Below, piece by piece: positions 1 to 9,791 of a stretch of DNA of 64,000 nucleotides. Origin of the DNA: Crotalaria pallida (lineage: Eukaryota > Streptophyta > Magnoliopsida > Fabales > Fabaceae). Numbering within the stretch: position 1 is the first letter of the stretch; each line of letters begins with the position of its first letter. The notes beneath the pieces are model-generated. The model was not told the origin of the DNA. It was given only the letters and a program-made list of their open reading frames with translations, and did not search any database. Location of the stretch: contig CM075651.1 of NCBI GenBank assembly GCA_037953625.1, positions 136,738,501 through 136,802,500 of the forward strand, written 5' to 3'. The translations under genes were made by a program, and so were the position numbers.

Positions 1-326
1 AATGAGCTATGAGTGGATGAGTTGTCCTTGTGGATAAGGAGGGAAGACGTCTTCATGTCCTTGGTGTCGGACTTGGGAAGGTGCCGGACTTGGACGTCGG
101 ATCTGAGTAGGAGTGTGAGGTCGGCCCGTATCTGGTGTCTGGTCGGCCGTTGAGCCTTGAGCTCGGCCCAGAGCACAGAGGGGTGAGAGCAATGATATCG
201 GCCCGTGTCTGATGTCTGTTCGGCCGTTGAGCCTTGAGCTCGGCCAAGCGTACAGAGGGCCTGCTGAAGGGTCTTCAGGTCCTGAGTGAGGGCCACGTGG
301 ACCTCGGCTAGGCCGAGTCCACCACA
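1..326 (-). mobile_element. 3' LTR (partial) of a minus-strand Tat-like Ty3/gypsy element
   Basis: This stretch repeats 5645-5970 with only about three visible differences in 326 bases, so the two are the LTRs of one young element. Read on the minus strand it starts TGTGGTGGACTCGG at 326, directly after a polypurine tract (GAGCTGGGGGGCTTA, minus strand, just above 326). The rest of the LTR lies outside the window to the left. Short open frames here are LTR sequence, not genes. Confidence 0.88.
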
Positions 327-404
327 TAAGCCCCCCAGCTCGGTCAAGGCTATTTGAGCCTTGCTCCGAGGTCTTGGTTCAGGTCCTTTTCCCAAGTCCA
401 CCAC

Positions 405-592
405 ATAAGCCCCCCAGCTTGGCGAGACTTTGTGAGTCTCGAGCCGAGTTAGGAGAAAGAAAGCATAGCACTAAGCATCATAGCACTAAGTACCCCCCAC
501 CTTCTAGGAAGGGTTTGAGTACTAGTCCACAATCATGTGCTCAAGGCTAGCGAAGGATAGCAGGGTGGTTTAGGAGAAGTCGATCCCCCACA
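405..592 (-). repeat. Extra polypurine tract / LTR-start motifs
   Basis: Besides the functional motif at 326, the minus strand repeats GGGGGGCTTATGTGG at two more places, with the LTR-like TGTGG starting at 405 and at 592. The first lies exactly 79 bp inside the LTR edge. The same 79-bp spacing occurs in the complete element (44300 and 44379). Confidence 0.75.
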
Positions 593-822
593 TAAGCCCC
601 CCAACTCGAGAAGAGTCGTAGAGACTCTGTGTCGAGTTGAGGTCCTTTCTGCGTCCGTCAGATCAGTGCTGAGTTGGTGATGAGGTAGAAACATGCTTGC
701 AGGCGTGGCCTTCCTCTTGGAATAGTGTTGCGGATGGTTGATAGTGCTCTTTTGTGCTCGGATGATGAAACTGAAAGAGTATCCCGATCTCGAACCGAGT
801 TCCCGCGGGGGGATCCGCCACA

Positions 823-1140
823 AGCTCGGTGAGGCTCATCTCGAACCGAGTACAAGCTCGGTGAACCGAGTGCAAGCTCGGTGAGGAACATCTCGAACCG
901 AGTGCAAGCTCGTTGAGGAACATCTCGAACTGAGTGCAAGCTCAGTGAGGCTCATCTCGAACCAAGGTCCCGGGGGGGATCCGCCACCAGCTCGGTGAGG
1001 CTCATCTCGAACCGAGTACAAGCTCGGTGAGGAACATCTCGAACCGAGTATAAGCTCGGCGAGGTACATCTCGAACCGAGTGCAAGCTCGGTGAGGAACA
1101 TCTCGAACCGAGTGCAAGCTCGGCGAGGTACATCTCTAAC
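823..1140. repeat. 32-bp tandem array with ACCGAG/CTCGGT palindromes
   Basis: About ten degenerate copies of a roughly 32-bp unit follow one another. Each contains ACCGAG, a 6-base spacer, then CTCGGT, which can pair as a short hairpin. A GC-rich segment with GGTCCCGGGGGGGATCC-like sequence interrupts the array twice. It lies in the 3' internal region of the left element and has no coding potential I trust. Confidence 0.8.
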
Positions 1141-1589
1141 CGAGGTCCCGGGGGGGATCCAGAATGGATTTGGGGATGCTCCGAGATGAGGGTGATGAAG
1201 TTATGAGTGTAGTCATATGAACAGATTCCTTGGCGATGGGAGAGAAGTAGCGTTAATTTCTTCATCCATGCTGTTAATTAACCGCAACTGTTGAGTTCCT
1301 CGGTATTCGAGAAGTCGGACAAAATCTCACGAGTTGTCGGGAGTGTCTCTCCCCTTTACTTTTCAAAACCTTTGATTCGAGAACAACAGCGCCAGGGGCA
1401 AGCATGCAAAGCAAGGAATCGCCGAGAAAGGTCGTGGTGTTTGTGCAAAAGAGCCTAGGAAACGCCAAGCTGTAGGCGAACCAACGAGCTTGTCAAGGCT
1501 CACGGGGGACCTCTATCAAAGCAGAAGGCGGAGAGGAATGCAGAGGTGAAGAAAGTGCAGTCCATAAAATATTGGCCGAGAATGCCTCT

Positions 1590-1920
1590 CTGACCTAGAG
1601 AAGACGGCAGACGACATCTTTGACACCTTCGGGAATGCTGTGAGTCAGATTAATATCCTCAACCCCGACCTTCGCCTCAAGGTGTTCAGGGTTGAAGACG
1701 GCGTGCTGGTGGATTACAATGCCGAGGTTGATAGATCGGCTGACAACCTGCCTGCCCCCCTTGCCGAGAAGGAGAAAGAGATTTTTTATCGTTGTTTTAG
1801 ACCCGATGAGGGTTGTGCTCTGCATGCGGTAAGGAGAGCTCGGATCCTGCACCGTTCGCCGAGGATAGTGAACTTCCAACGCAGGTTGTTGCACATAGGA
1901 TGTGGTTGTCTAAACCTTTG
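1590..1920 (+). pseudogene. Remnant of Tat antisense ORF, C-terminal part
   Basis: A plus-strand frame (antisense to the element) starts around 1640 and encodes a segment with LNPDLR and later DYNAEVD. Both segments have counterparts in the antisense ORF remnant at 33600-33830 and near the end of the antisense ORF of the complete element (51044-51265). The upstream part lacks the gypsy-type domain and is broken by stops. It is best read as a decayed C-terminal piece of the Tat antisense ORF. Confidence 0.55.
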
Positions 1921-1949
1921 ACTTCGGACGACTCCCCCTGACCAGTGCA

Positions 1950-2250
1950 GTAACTTATAAGTTTTCCTCTGAAAAAGGGTACTGTATATAAGTGAATGCG
2001 GTAGGGAACTCGGATGCCATCCTCGGCCCCAGTGTAAAAGAGGTTGCTGAGTGAAGTTATGTGAAAACATTTCATAGCAAGTTGTACTTTACCGGGTGTC
2101 CCTTGTACCCTGAGCTTATAAGCCGATCTCGGAAGATGTTCACTGTATATAAGCACCGTGCAACATTTAGGTGGCTAATGCTAAATGAGAGGCTTTGTAC
2201 GTACGCACTGTCTGTAGCACTAGTACCGACTTGTATGCGTGAATGCATGT
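1950..2250. repeat. Non-coding block shared with the complete Tat element
   Basis: In reverse complement this block matches 50240-50560, just downstream of pol in the complete element, including CACTTATATACAGTACC and GAGGAAAACTTATAAG. It includes TATA-like sequence. Its retention in an element that has lost gag-pol suggests a cis function, but that is inference. Confidence 0.7.
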
Positions 2251-2264
2251 AAGAGCGGTGACAG

Positions 2265-2570
2265 GGGGGACCGTTCTACCACAAAGGTAGGGTCGAGACG
2301 ATAACTGTATGCGTGAGTGCATTAATTGACCGTTCTACCACCAAGGTAGGGTCGAGATGCTAACAGCTCGGTAGAAACATGAATTGACCGTTCTACCGCA
2401 AAGGTAGGGTCGAGATGATAACAGCTCGGTAGGAGCATGAATTAAAAAGAATAATAGTAGCTCGGCAGATCAGATAGAAACATGAATTAGAGAGAATAAT
2501 AGCAGCTCGGCAGGTGAGATATAAACGTGAAATAAAGAGAATAATAGTAGCTCGGCCTCCCTTTTCGATA
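2265..2570. repeat. Tandem arrays with CTACC/GGTAG and AGCTCGGC units
   Basis: Three copies of a roughly 58-bp unit run from about 2265 to 2446. Each holds CTACC, five bases, then GGTAG, followed by GGTCGAGA. A second set of units with AGAATAATAGTAGCTCGGC follows at about 2450-2560. Both lie in the internal region of the left element. Confidence 0.7.
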
Positions 2571-3687
2571 AACCGCGCAATTTGAAATAGAGAATCTCCG
2601 AGATCAGAAATAAGCATGAACTAAGAAATAATATATGCCTTTGGAATTGTTCACCTTCGAGAAGCCGTGGTGGTCCTGTGAAAACCAAAGAAGATCCAAG
2701 CCGAGATGAAAAGTGGGGCCAATAAGATAATATAGGCAAACATAGCAGTTCGTCCAACGAAGATCCAAGCCGAGATGAGAATAGAGATCGTAAGATGGCT
2801 TCATTCAAAATAGAGATAACCGTAACACCTCGGCCTTCCTTTTTTCGACCATCATTCTCCTGAATCTTACATTACATGTAAAATAATAATAATCAGTGAT
2901 CGGCATTAATTTTGACACTTTATGATAATTTATGATAATTAAATAACAACAATGAGACTTGTTGGCAGGCGAGGATGAAACACCGACATAAGAGCGGGAT
3001 GATTTGAGCAGGTCATACGCAACAGATGAATATTGAAATTTAAGATATTGTTCAACCAAACAGCATCGTCCACAAAAAGATGCATGATTTCAGGTATATC
3101 ACATTCAACAATAGACGACAGTTATAAACATTTCAACAGACCAGATGAGAGCATTTAATTCGTGAAAAACGACAACAGGAGAGGTAACAGAAATCAAATA
3201 TTATCATACTATCACAACAGAAGGGGCAGAGATTTAAGGACATTTAACAGCAAGAAGATTTGGTTAACAGTACGTCATGTAACAACACGGAGAATACCAA
3301 ATAATAAGCAATAAGTAGAGAAACTATAAAGAAGCAAGGATTAACAGCACATGTCAGAATAGTGCACCAGGTAAATAAATATCAAAAAGCATGTAGAGTA
3401 AACACATAGAAAAGCGAAGAGATAGGAAAATAATATGAGAACTATAATCTCTTCCCTGATTTAGTGAGGTGAGTGATGTCGGGTTGAAGTATTTAGGATT
3501 GAAGTATGTCAGATTAGGAGTATTCAGTCCGTCCTTTTCGAATGGGCTTTGTCGAGCTTTGAGGTCCGACCTCCGTTTTCCTTAGTGTGATGTCGAGCGA
3601 GGGAAACTAGCAGAATAGTCACCATACTCGGATTAAGAGATCGGCTCGAGTGTGAAACACTGTGCGAGTCTTCCGAAATTACCTTGA

Positions 3688-3966
3688 AAATCCGAGGAGA
3701 GAAGAGTAAACTCGGATTATGATTTTCGAAATCATGTAAATCCGAGGAGAGAAGAGTGAACTCGGATTATGATTTTCGAAATCATGTAAATCCGAGGAGA
3801 GAAGAGTGAACTCCGATTATGATTTTCGAAATCATGTAAATCCGAGGAGAGAAGAGTGAACTCGGATTATGATTTTCGAAATCATGTAAATCATGTAAAT
3901 CCGAGGAGAGAAGGGTGAACTCGGATTATGATTTTCGAAATCATGTAAATCCGAGGAGAGAAGAGT
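3688..3966. repeat. 50-bp tandem array, two hairpins per unit
   Basis: Five full 50-bp copies and one partial copy lie head to tail. One junction carries an extra AAATCATGT. Each unit holds AATCCGAG, 14 bases, then CTCGGATT (perfect 8-bp stem), followed by ATGATTT-TCG-AAATCAT (perfect 7-bp stem with a 3-base loop). The copies are almost identical, so the array is recent or homogenised. Confidence 0.9.
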
Positions 3967-4235
3967 AGTGAGTGGTTTCCGATATTCCAAATGTACGAGA
4001 TATAAAGAGGGATGACACTGCCGAAGACCGAACGGGATCGGCACATGTATCCGAAACAGGGAGCCGAACACGAGCTTCACTATGCTCGGAACACGAGCTC
4101 AAAGCAGGGAACTCGACTCCGGGATCCTCGACGGCATCACTAGGTTCCAAATATGATAACATTGTTGTCTTGGCGATACTCGGTAAATAATTTTGGTGGT
4201 TTGGGCTTGTAAGAGAGAAGCCCGTAAAACCTCCT

Positions 4236-4340
4236 TCTTCTTCTTCTTCTTCTTCTTTTCTTTTTTTTTTAGCCCAGAACTCTTCTTTTTTTTAGCCCAG
4301 AACTCTTTTTTTTTTTTTTAGCCCAGAACTTTTTTTTTTG
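4236..4340. repeat. Pyrimidine tract with AGCCCAGAACT repeats
   Basis: A CTT microsatellite is followed by three copies of a T-run plus AGCCCAGAACT. It marks the edge of the GC-rich leader region of the left element. Confidence 0.75.
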
Positions 4341-4349
4341 TTTGCAAAA

Positions 4350-5350
4350 TGGGCCTGTTGGCCCGTTCCCTCTGGAACCCTAGTGCAGCAGCAACTGTTT
4401 GCTGCTTCTCCTTCTTCCTAAACATGGTGGCGGCGACATGGAAAGGACACGATGTTCGCAGATCCTGGCGGCGTCGATGGTGAGGGGAGTTGCGAACGGC
4501 GAACTCGAAGCCGTCATCGTCAGTGACTCCGTCCTCGCCGCTGCATACTGCTTCTTCTTCGTCACTCGACCACACATCTGAACCGTGGAAGGCAGAGTTT
4601 GCACTTCGTTCACGGGGCGGTTACGCATGGCGGCGTTCAGCTTCTCTCCCTTCCTCACCACCGCCATCAGGGGTGCGATCGAGAGGGTTGCACCATCGCC
4701 ATCACGGTCGCGCCATCAGGGTTATGTTTCTGGGTTCATCGTTTCGACACCCAACAAGGTCATCGACCTCCTCGTACTCCTGCACTGGTTTTGGTGAGGA
4801 CAGCAGCAGGGAAGGAACGGACGAAGAGGTGCTCAGGGTGGCAGCGAGTTCGGTCTGTTCTCCATCTCCGCTGCGGTGGCGGCGGGTCTCGAACAGCAAA
4901 GGGTGTCACCACCCTCGATGAGCCAGGGAGATCTGTACGAAGACCTTCCACCTCGCTTGCGCTTTGCGATGGCGGCAGTTCGGAGTTCGAAAAGATCAAA
5001 ACCGCTCCCTTCGTCTTCCCTGTTTCTGCTTTGCACATGGAGTTGGCACCACCACTGATGGTCAGAGGAGGCACCGCCACGGCGGAGATCGTTCGTGGCT
5101 CTGACCATGGTGGCTATTGGCGGCGCAGAGAAGAAGAAGGGATCTTGAAGAATGGTGCGCCGGTACCGGCATCGGTGTTGGGGTTGAGCACCGGGTCGCG
5201 AGGAGACGGAGATGCAGCAGCGCCGGATTCTAGCCTCGAACAGCACCAACAACCCCGATGAACGAGCACCGGTGCCTAGCGTTATACAGCACCAGCAGGC
5301 AGTGCCACGGAAGGAGGCACCCTTCTTCCCCCCGTAGCACCAACACGCCA
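4350..5350 (-). other. GC-rich leader of left element, origin unknown
   Basis: About 1 kb is much richer in G+C than its surroundings and open in several frames on both strands. The longest minus-strand frame, 4833-5351, starts shortly after the PBS. None of the conceptual products resembles gag or any family I recognise, and they are low in complexity. It may be an untranslated leader or captured host sequence. I do not call a gene here. Confidence 0.4.
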
Positions 5351-5404
5351 TTGTTGTTCTTTCTATTTTTATTTTTTTTTGGATGGGAATTGAAATTTAT
5401 CGTT

Positions 5405-5422
5405 CCTCACAGACGGCGCCAA
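5405..5422 (-). other. Primer-binding site of the left Tat-like element
   Basis: The minus strand reads TTGGCGCCGTCTGTGAGG right after the LTR end. The first 8-9 bases after the first T match the tRNA-Asp-type PBS often seen in plant Ty3/gypsy elements. The complete element on the plus strand has the related TTGGCGTCGTCTGTGGG at 44904. Confidence 0.75.
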
Positions 5423-5970
5423 TGTGATGTCCCTAGGCCGGAAGCACCACATGAGGTGTTTGGGGGTTGTTGCAACTGACGAGGGTGACCCCGGTCCTAC
5501 GTATCCCATGAGAGGGGAATCAAGACACACGTAGTTCTTAGGTTTAGAGAGACATACCTTAGCCCCTAGGGAGAGGGGGATATATATAGGAGAGAGCTGG
5601 TTGCCCTAATGGGCTTGCTTGAGGCCCAAGTAGGGCCAGCCTGTAATGAGCTATGAGTGGATGAGTTGTCCTTGTGGATAAGGAGGGAAGACGTCATCAT
5701 GTCCTTGGTGTCGGACTTGGGAAGGTGCTGGACTTGGACGTCGGATCTGAGTAGGAGTGTGAGGTCGGCCCGTATCTGGTGTCTGGTCGGCCGTTGAGCC
5801 TTGAGCTCGGCCCAGAGCACAGAGGGGTGAGAGCAATGATATCGGCCCGTGTCTGATGTCTGTTCGGCCGTTGAGCCTTGAGCTCGGCCAAGCGTACAGA
5901 GGGCCTGCTGAAGGGTCTTCAGGTCCTGAGTGAGGGCCACGTGGACCTCGGCTAGACCGAGTCCACCACA
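5423..5970 (-). mobile_element. 5' LTR of the minus-strand Tat-like element (548 bp)
   Basis: On the minus strand the LTR runs from TGTGGTGGACTCGG at 5970 to ACATCACA at 5423, giving TG...CA ends, and is followed at once by the PBS. A TATA-like stretch (minus strand CCTATATATATCC, about 5579-5591) fits a Pol II promoter in U3. The outer flank after 5970 is ATTGT. The matching target-site copy would lie left of the window and cannot be checked. Confidence 0.88.
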
Positions 5971-6588
5971 ATTGTAATTGTAACTAATTTAACATAAATA
6001 CAGCAAGATAGCTGCTCTGTTGACTCTGAAGCACAAGCAAATTTTGTTGCTACTCCTTTGTCAACAACTTCAAAAAAAAAAAAAAAAAGGATAGTCGACA
6101 TTATTGATAATTGTTCTATTGGAATCGAGGACATAGAAAGTCCGCAATATTCCACAACAAAGCAAAAAAAAAACCGTGGAAAAAATAACTGAAAATATTA
6201 CTTTTCTAAGGTATGTCGCTAATTATTCGTTATGATTTATTTTTAATATATTTATAATATATTTATTATACATGTTTTTTTGCGTTTTCCTTTGCAGTTT
6301 TGTTTTTGTCATGCTAATGAATGCAGTGGAGAAGTAAACAAAGTTCAAAGTTTGGAGAAAGTCCTATCAAGATTATTGCTTTTTTTTTATATTATCATGT
6401 CTTTGGATTCGTTATGGTTTGCACTATGTTATTTTGATTGATGTTTTTGGATTTGTTATCTTTTGATACTATTTGAGATTATTATTATTACGGTTTGGAA
6501 ATTCCATTGCTCATTTATGTTTTTCTAATTTTTATTAATTCAGTATTTTTATACCTTAACAACATGAAAACCTTGCTTATGCCCGTGC
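5971..6588 (+). other. Old segment between two LTRs, possible 3' part of a Helitron RPA-like gene
   Basis: A plus-strand frame from about 6000 runs through a lysine tract to a stop near 6190. It is followed by a plausible GT...TTTGCAG intron and an A/T-rich tail. The lysine-rich end is reminiscent of replication protein A-like genes carried by plant Helitrons. The segment ends in GCCCGTGC at 6588, which looks like half of a Helitron terminal hairpin cut by the LTR at 6589. The identity is a weak inference. Confidence 0.3.
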
Positions 6589-9500
6589 TGTAACATCCTG
6601 ATTTTCTTTTGTATTATAAAATTAAGTTTTATGAAATTAAATAATTAATCCTTGAAACTTATCATTTGAGTGTTGGGTATTTTCATAAAATACAAAATAC
6701 ATTATGTTAATTACGAAACTATATTTTATTTATATATTTTAAAGCGGAGTCATTGAAATAGTTACCCTATTGAAAAATATATTTTCTATATTTTAATACG
6801 CTTTTGTTATATTCAATATTAAACAAATTTTGTTGTTTCCTAATAACTAACTAATTTTTAACCTTATAGTTTTTCTATATGAAGTTATATGATGTTAAGT
6901 CTTATTGTTAATATTTTCGGGGCTAATAAGCAAATAACTAAAACTGTGAGTCAAAGAGAAAAAAAAAAGAAAAAAAAAGAAGAAGTTGTGTTGTGCAGAA
7001 GGGAAAACCTAATTTCCCTTTCTTCTTCCTCTTGCCAGCCGTCTCACGTTCCCTCTCTCCCCATTCGGTTCTCTCTCTCCCATCTCCCACCATCCTCCCG
7101 CCGGTGCCACCGAACTTGCAAGCCATCACACACGTTCTCTCCCTCTCTTCTGGTCTCTCCATCGCATCTCTCTCTCCAATTCCTCTCTCTCTTTCTCTCT
7201 CCATCGGACTCTCTCTCCGCCGCTGCGCCACCACGAACCAACGCCACCGCCGCTGCGTTTCCCCCTTCCCCAGTCGCGATCGCGACTCGTTGTCCTTGGG
7301 GTCGCGATCCGCCGCCACCAACCTCAAGCCACGGATCTCCAGCCGCCGCACAACGTTTCATCTCCCTCCAAATGCTGCAGATCTGCTGCCGCCGCCGTCT
7401 GGGTGTTGTGGCGTTTGGTGATGTCGTTGTTGATGCTTCGGAACCCAAAGATCGCTCTCTCTCTTTTCCCGGTTCAGATCCATGCCGTTCTCGTCACCGA
7501 CGCCGGTCGGTAATGCCGAGGCGGTGAAGCTGCAAACCTACCTTGTTTTCATTGCTTCCAAAACCATATTTGATGGTATATCCCTAATACCTTTTTAATT
7601 GCTCTATGTTGTGTTTTGATTTTAATACCAATACTAATACTAATTTTGATGTTATAGGTAATAATTATTTAGTATTAAATTGATTTGTAAATTAAACTTG
7701 TAATATAGTTTATATTGATTTTACTTATGCTGATATTGGTGGTGATTTTAATTATTTTTGATAAACATGTAGTTTTGATAGTTAAAGTGCTTTCAATAAA
7801 GAATTGTCATTGTCAATTAATACTAGCATTTATTTTCATGAGTTAGTTGAAGTTAAAAATACTTGATCCTAACGTATTTTAATAATGATTATATTAGTTT
7901 GAAAGTTAATCTCTTTTCAATGAAAAACCATACTACTCTATGAAGACATTGGCTCTTATTTTAATCTTGGTTAACCGTGGTTTACGAACTATAATCGAGT
8001 GTTTTTGATGCCGGTATTAGTTATTAATTTATTCCTATAACTTGTTTTTAGTTAACCTCGAAAGATCTCTATTTTAATACTTTGCGAGCTTATTGCGTAT
8101 AACGGAAAAAATTATGTTTTATAACGTTTTCAATCAATGTCTAGGTGATCGTCTAACTATCGCGCTTGTTTGGTCCTTAGTGCGTTATTTTGACTGTTCT
8201 TTATTTTATATAATATGATTAGACGATGAAAGAGTTTTAGAACCTGTCGCCGCACGAAAGCAATGGACTTGGATATTTTTGGGCACTATCGTACAAAAAG
8301 GGAAGCATGTCTTGAGAAAAGCAAGGTAAGGAGTGAGTGTTACCTTATTTTAGGGATAAGTTTCTAGTATGTATATAATGCTTGCTGAGAGTTTGTTGCT
8401 AGTTTTAGGATTTTGCACATTGGGATAATTGATAAAGCTGATAATTTGAACTTAGAAAATAAGTAAATAAATTAAGGGAAATAATTTGGGATGTGAATTT
8501 ATTGATGATGAGGTTATGTACTTGTATGTGCTGATATTCGCTTGATGATGATGTTATGTACTTCTATGTGCTAAAGGTGCTGATATTTGCTAGATGATGA
8601 AATGATTGTTAAGAATAATAATTTGATTAAGGACCCAGAAAAGTGGGAAAGTAAGTGATAAATAATTGATGATAAAAGAGGAAGATAATTGAAGAAATAT
8701 CAAGATTGAGAGAAGTAACTAATAAAAAGAATATTATTTTGTGTGGAATCCGACTGCGAAGTGGCGCGAATCGGATAGTCCACGATAAAGAGTAAAAGAT
8801 TATTTTGGCGTGGAATCTGACTGCGAAGTGGCGCGAATCGGATAGTCCACGAACGATAGAGGGGTAATTCCTTGTGGCCGACTGCGAGTGTACGCGAATC
8901 GGGTTCCGACTGCGAGTGGCGCGAATCGGATATACCACGATAGAGGAATTACCTAGTGCTCCTTGTGGCCGACTGCGAGTGTACCTGAATCGGGTTCCGA
9001 CTGCGAGTGGCGCGAATCGGATATACCACGATAGAGGAGTACGACTCAACCTCTTGCGTCCGACTGCGATGTGCGCGAATCGGACAGTATGCATGAGGGA
9101 TGTTGTTGTCAAAAATTGTTAAGAATGAAAAAGAATAAAAGAAATATAAAACACCATATAGTGCTTGAAAAAGAATTAAGTGTGTTGTGATAAAACTGTA
9201 AAAGAATCAAAATATGAGAGGAGAAAAGATATGAGAATGTTTAATGAATGAAAATGGGTTTATTTGTAAATGAATATGATATGACTTGACTTTGTGCGTA
9301 TATGCGTTACTTGAATTAAGTGTGTTTGGCTTAGTCGGTTATTATGTCATATCAGAAACTGCTATTCCTACTTTATGTGTAATGCTCACCTCCTTACCAT
9401 TTTTCCAGGTACCGAGAATTGAGCTTGCACTATCATTGGCCGAGCAGGTGCACACTCCACTCCGTGGAGTGTGAGTTAGTTATAGGGGATTATAGGTTAT

Positions 9501-9773
9501 TTAATTGTAATTAATTTATTTTAATTTGATGCTATGTGGGGTGCGATGTAGCACCGATTTATGATTATGTGTTGTTGATAGCCCTGTTGGCTTCTGGTTG
9601 TTGAAAATGAATATGTTTATCAGGTTGCAGGAAAAATCTAATTTTTGGAAAAGTCCGAAAAATAGAGGAAACTCTGTCCGTTTGACGGGAGATTTTTAAT
9701 AATTAAAAACGAAATTTTAAATTCTCTATTTTGATTAATGGGTAATTAAGGGTAGTAAAGAGTAGGTGTTACA
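6589..9773 (+). mobile_element. 3.2-kb LTR of a Ty3/gypsy element (Tekay/Del-like ends)
   Basis: The LTR begins TGTAACATCC at 6589 and ends GGTGTTACA at 9773. TTTA and the initiator-Met PBS TGGTATCAGAGCAG follow, so this is a 5' LTR on the plus strand. Its last 230 bp resemble the LTR remnant ending near 29247. A CT-rich leader (7000-7530) and a tandem array (8745-9090) lie inside it. Frames at 6889-7527 are LTR sequence. No gag-pol or 3' LTR follows, so the element is truncated. Confidence 0.8.
8745..9090 (+). repeat. LTR tandem array of CGACTGCGA...GCGAATCGG units
   Basis: Seven copies of a motif with CGACTGCGA followed by CGCGAATCGG occur in longer imperfect repeats. Several also contain GTGGCGCGAATCGG and are flanked by CCACGATAGAGG. 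The array lies in the downstream half of the LTR. Confidence 0.8.
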
Positions 9774-9791
9774 TTTATGGTATCAGAGCAG
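9774..9791 (+). other. Primer-binding site (initiator-Met type)
   Basis: TGGTATCAGAGCAG at 9778-9791, four bases after the LTR end, is the usual PBS of Ty3/gypsy chromovirus and many copia elements. It confirms the LTR boundary and the plus orientation. Confidence 0.85.

Larger units (their letters stand above)
327..5422 (-). mobile_element. Internal region of a non-autonomous Tat-like element
   Basis: The region lies between two matching LTRs on the minus strand. It begins next to a primer-binding site (minus strand TTGGCGCCGTCTGTGAGG, 5405-5422) and ends in the polypurine tract above 326. No gag, protease, reverse transcriptase or integrase frame is visible. What remains is a GC-rich leader (about 4350-5350), several tandem arrays, a block shared with the complete Tat element (1950-2250 matches 50240-50560 in reverse complement) and a remnant of the antisense ORF near 1590-1920. 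It therefore looks like a large deletion or replacement derivative mobilised in trans. The family link is seen in the sequence; mobilisation in trans is inference. Confidence 0.8.

Noticed and set aside
823..1140. Regular 32-bp repeats resembling a CRISPR array
   Set aside because: Units are contiguous without unique spacers, lie inside a plant retrotransposon, and have no cas genes.
4399..5261. Several overlapping frames of 70-220 residues on both strands
   Set aside because: GC-rich element leader open in many frames; no family resemblance, so no gene called.
6889..7527. 212-residue plus-strand frame and minus-strand counterparts
   Set aside because: CT-rich leader inside an LTR; products are low-complexity Ser/Pro/Arg with no domain.
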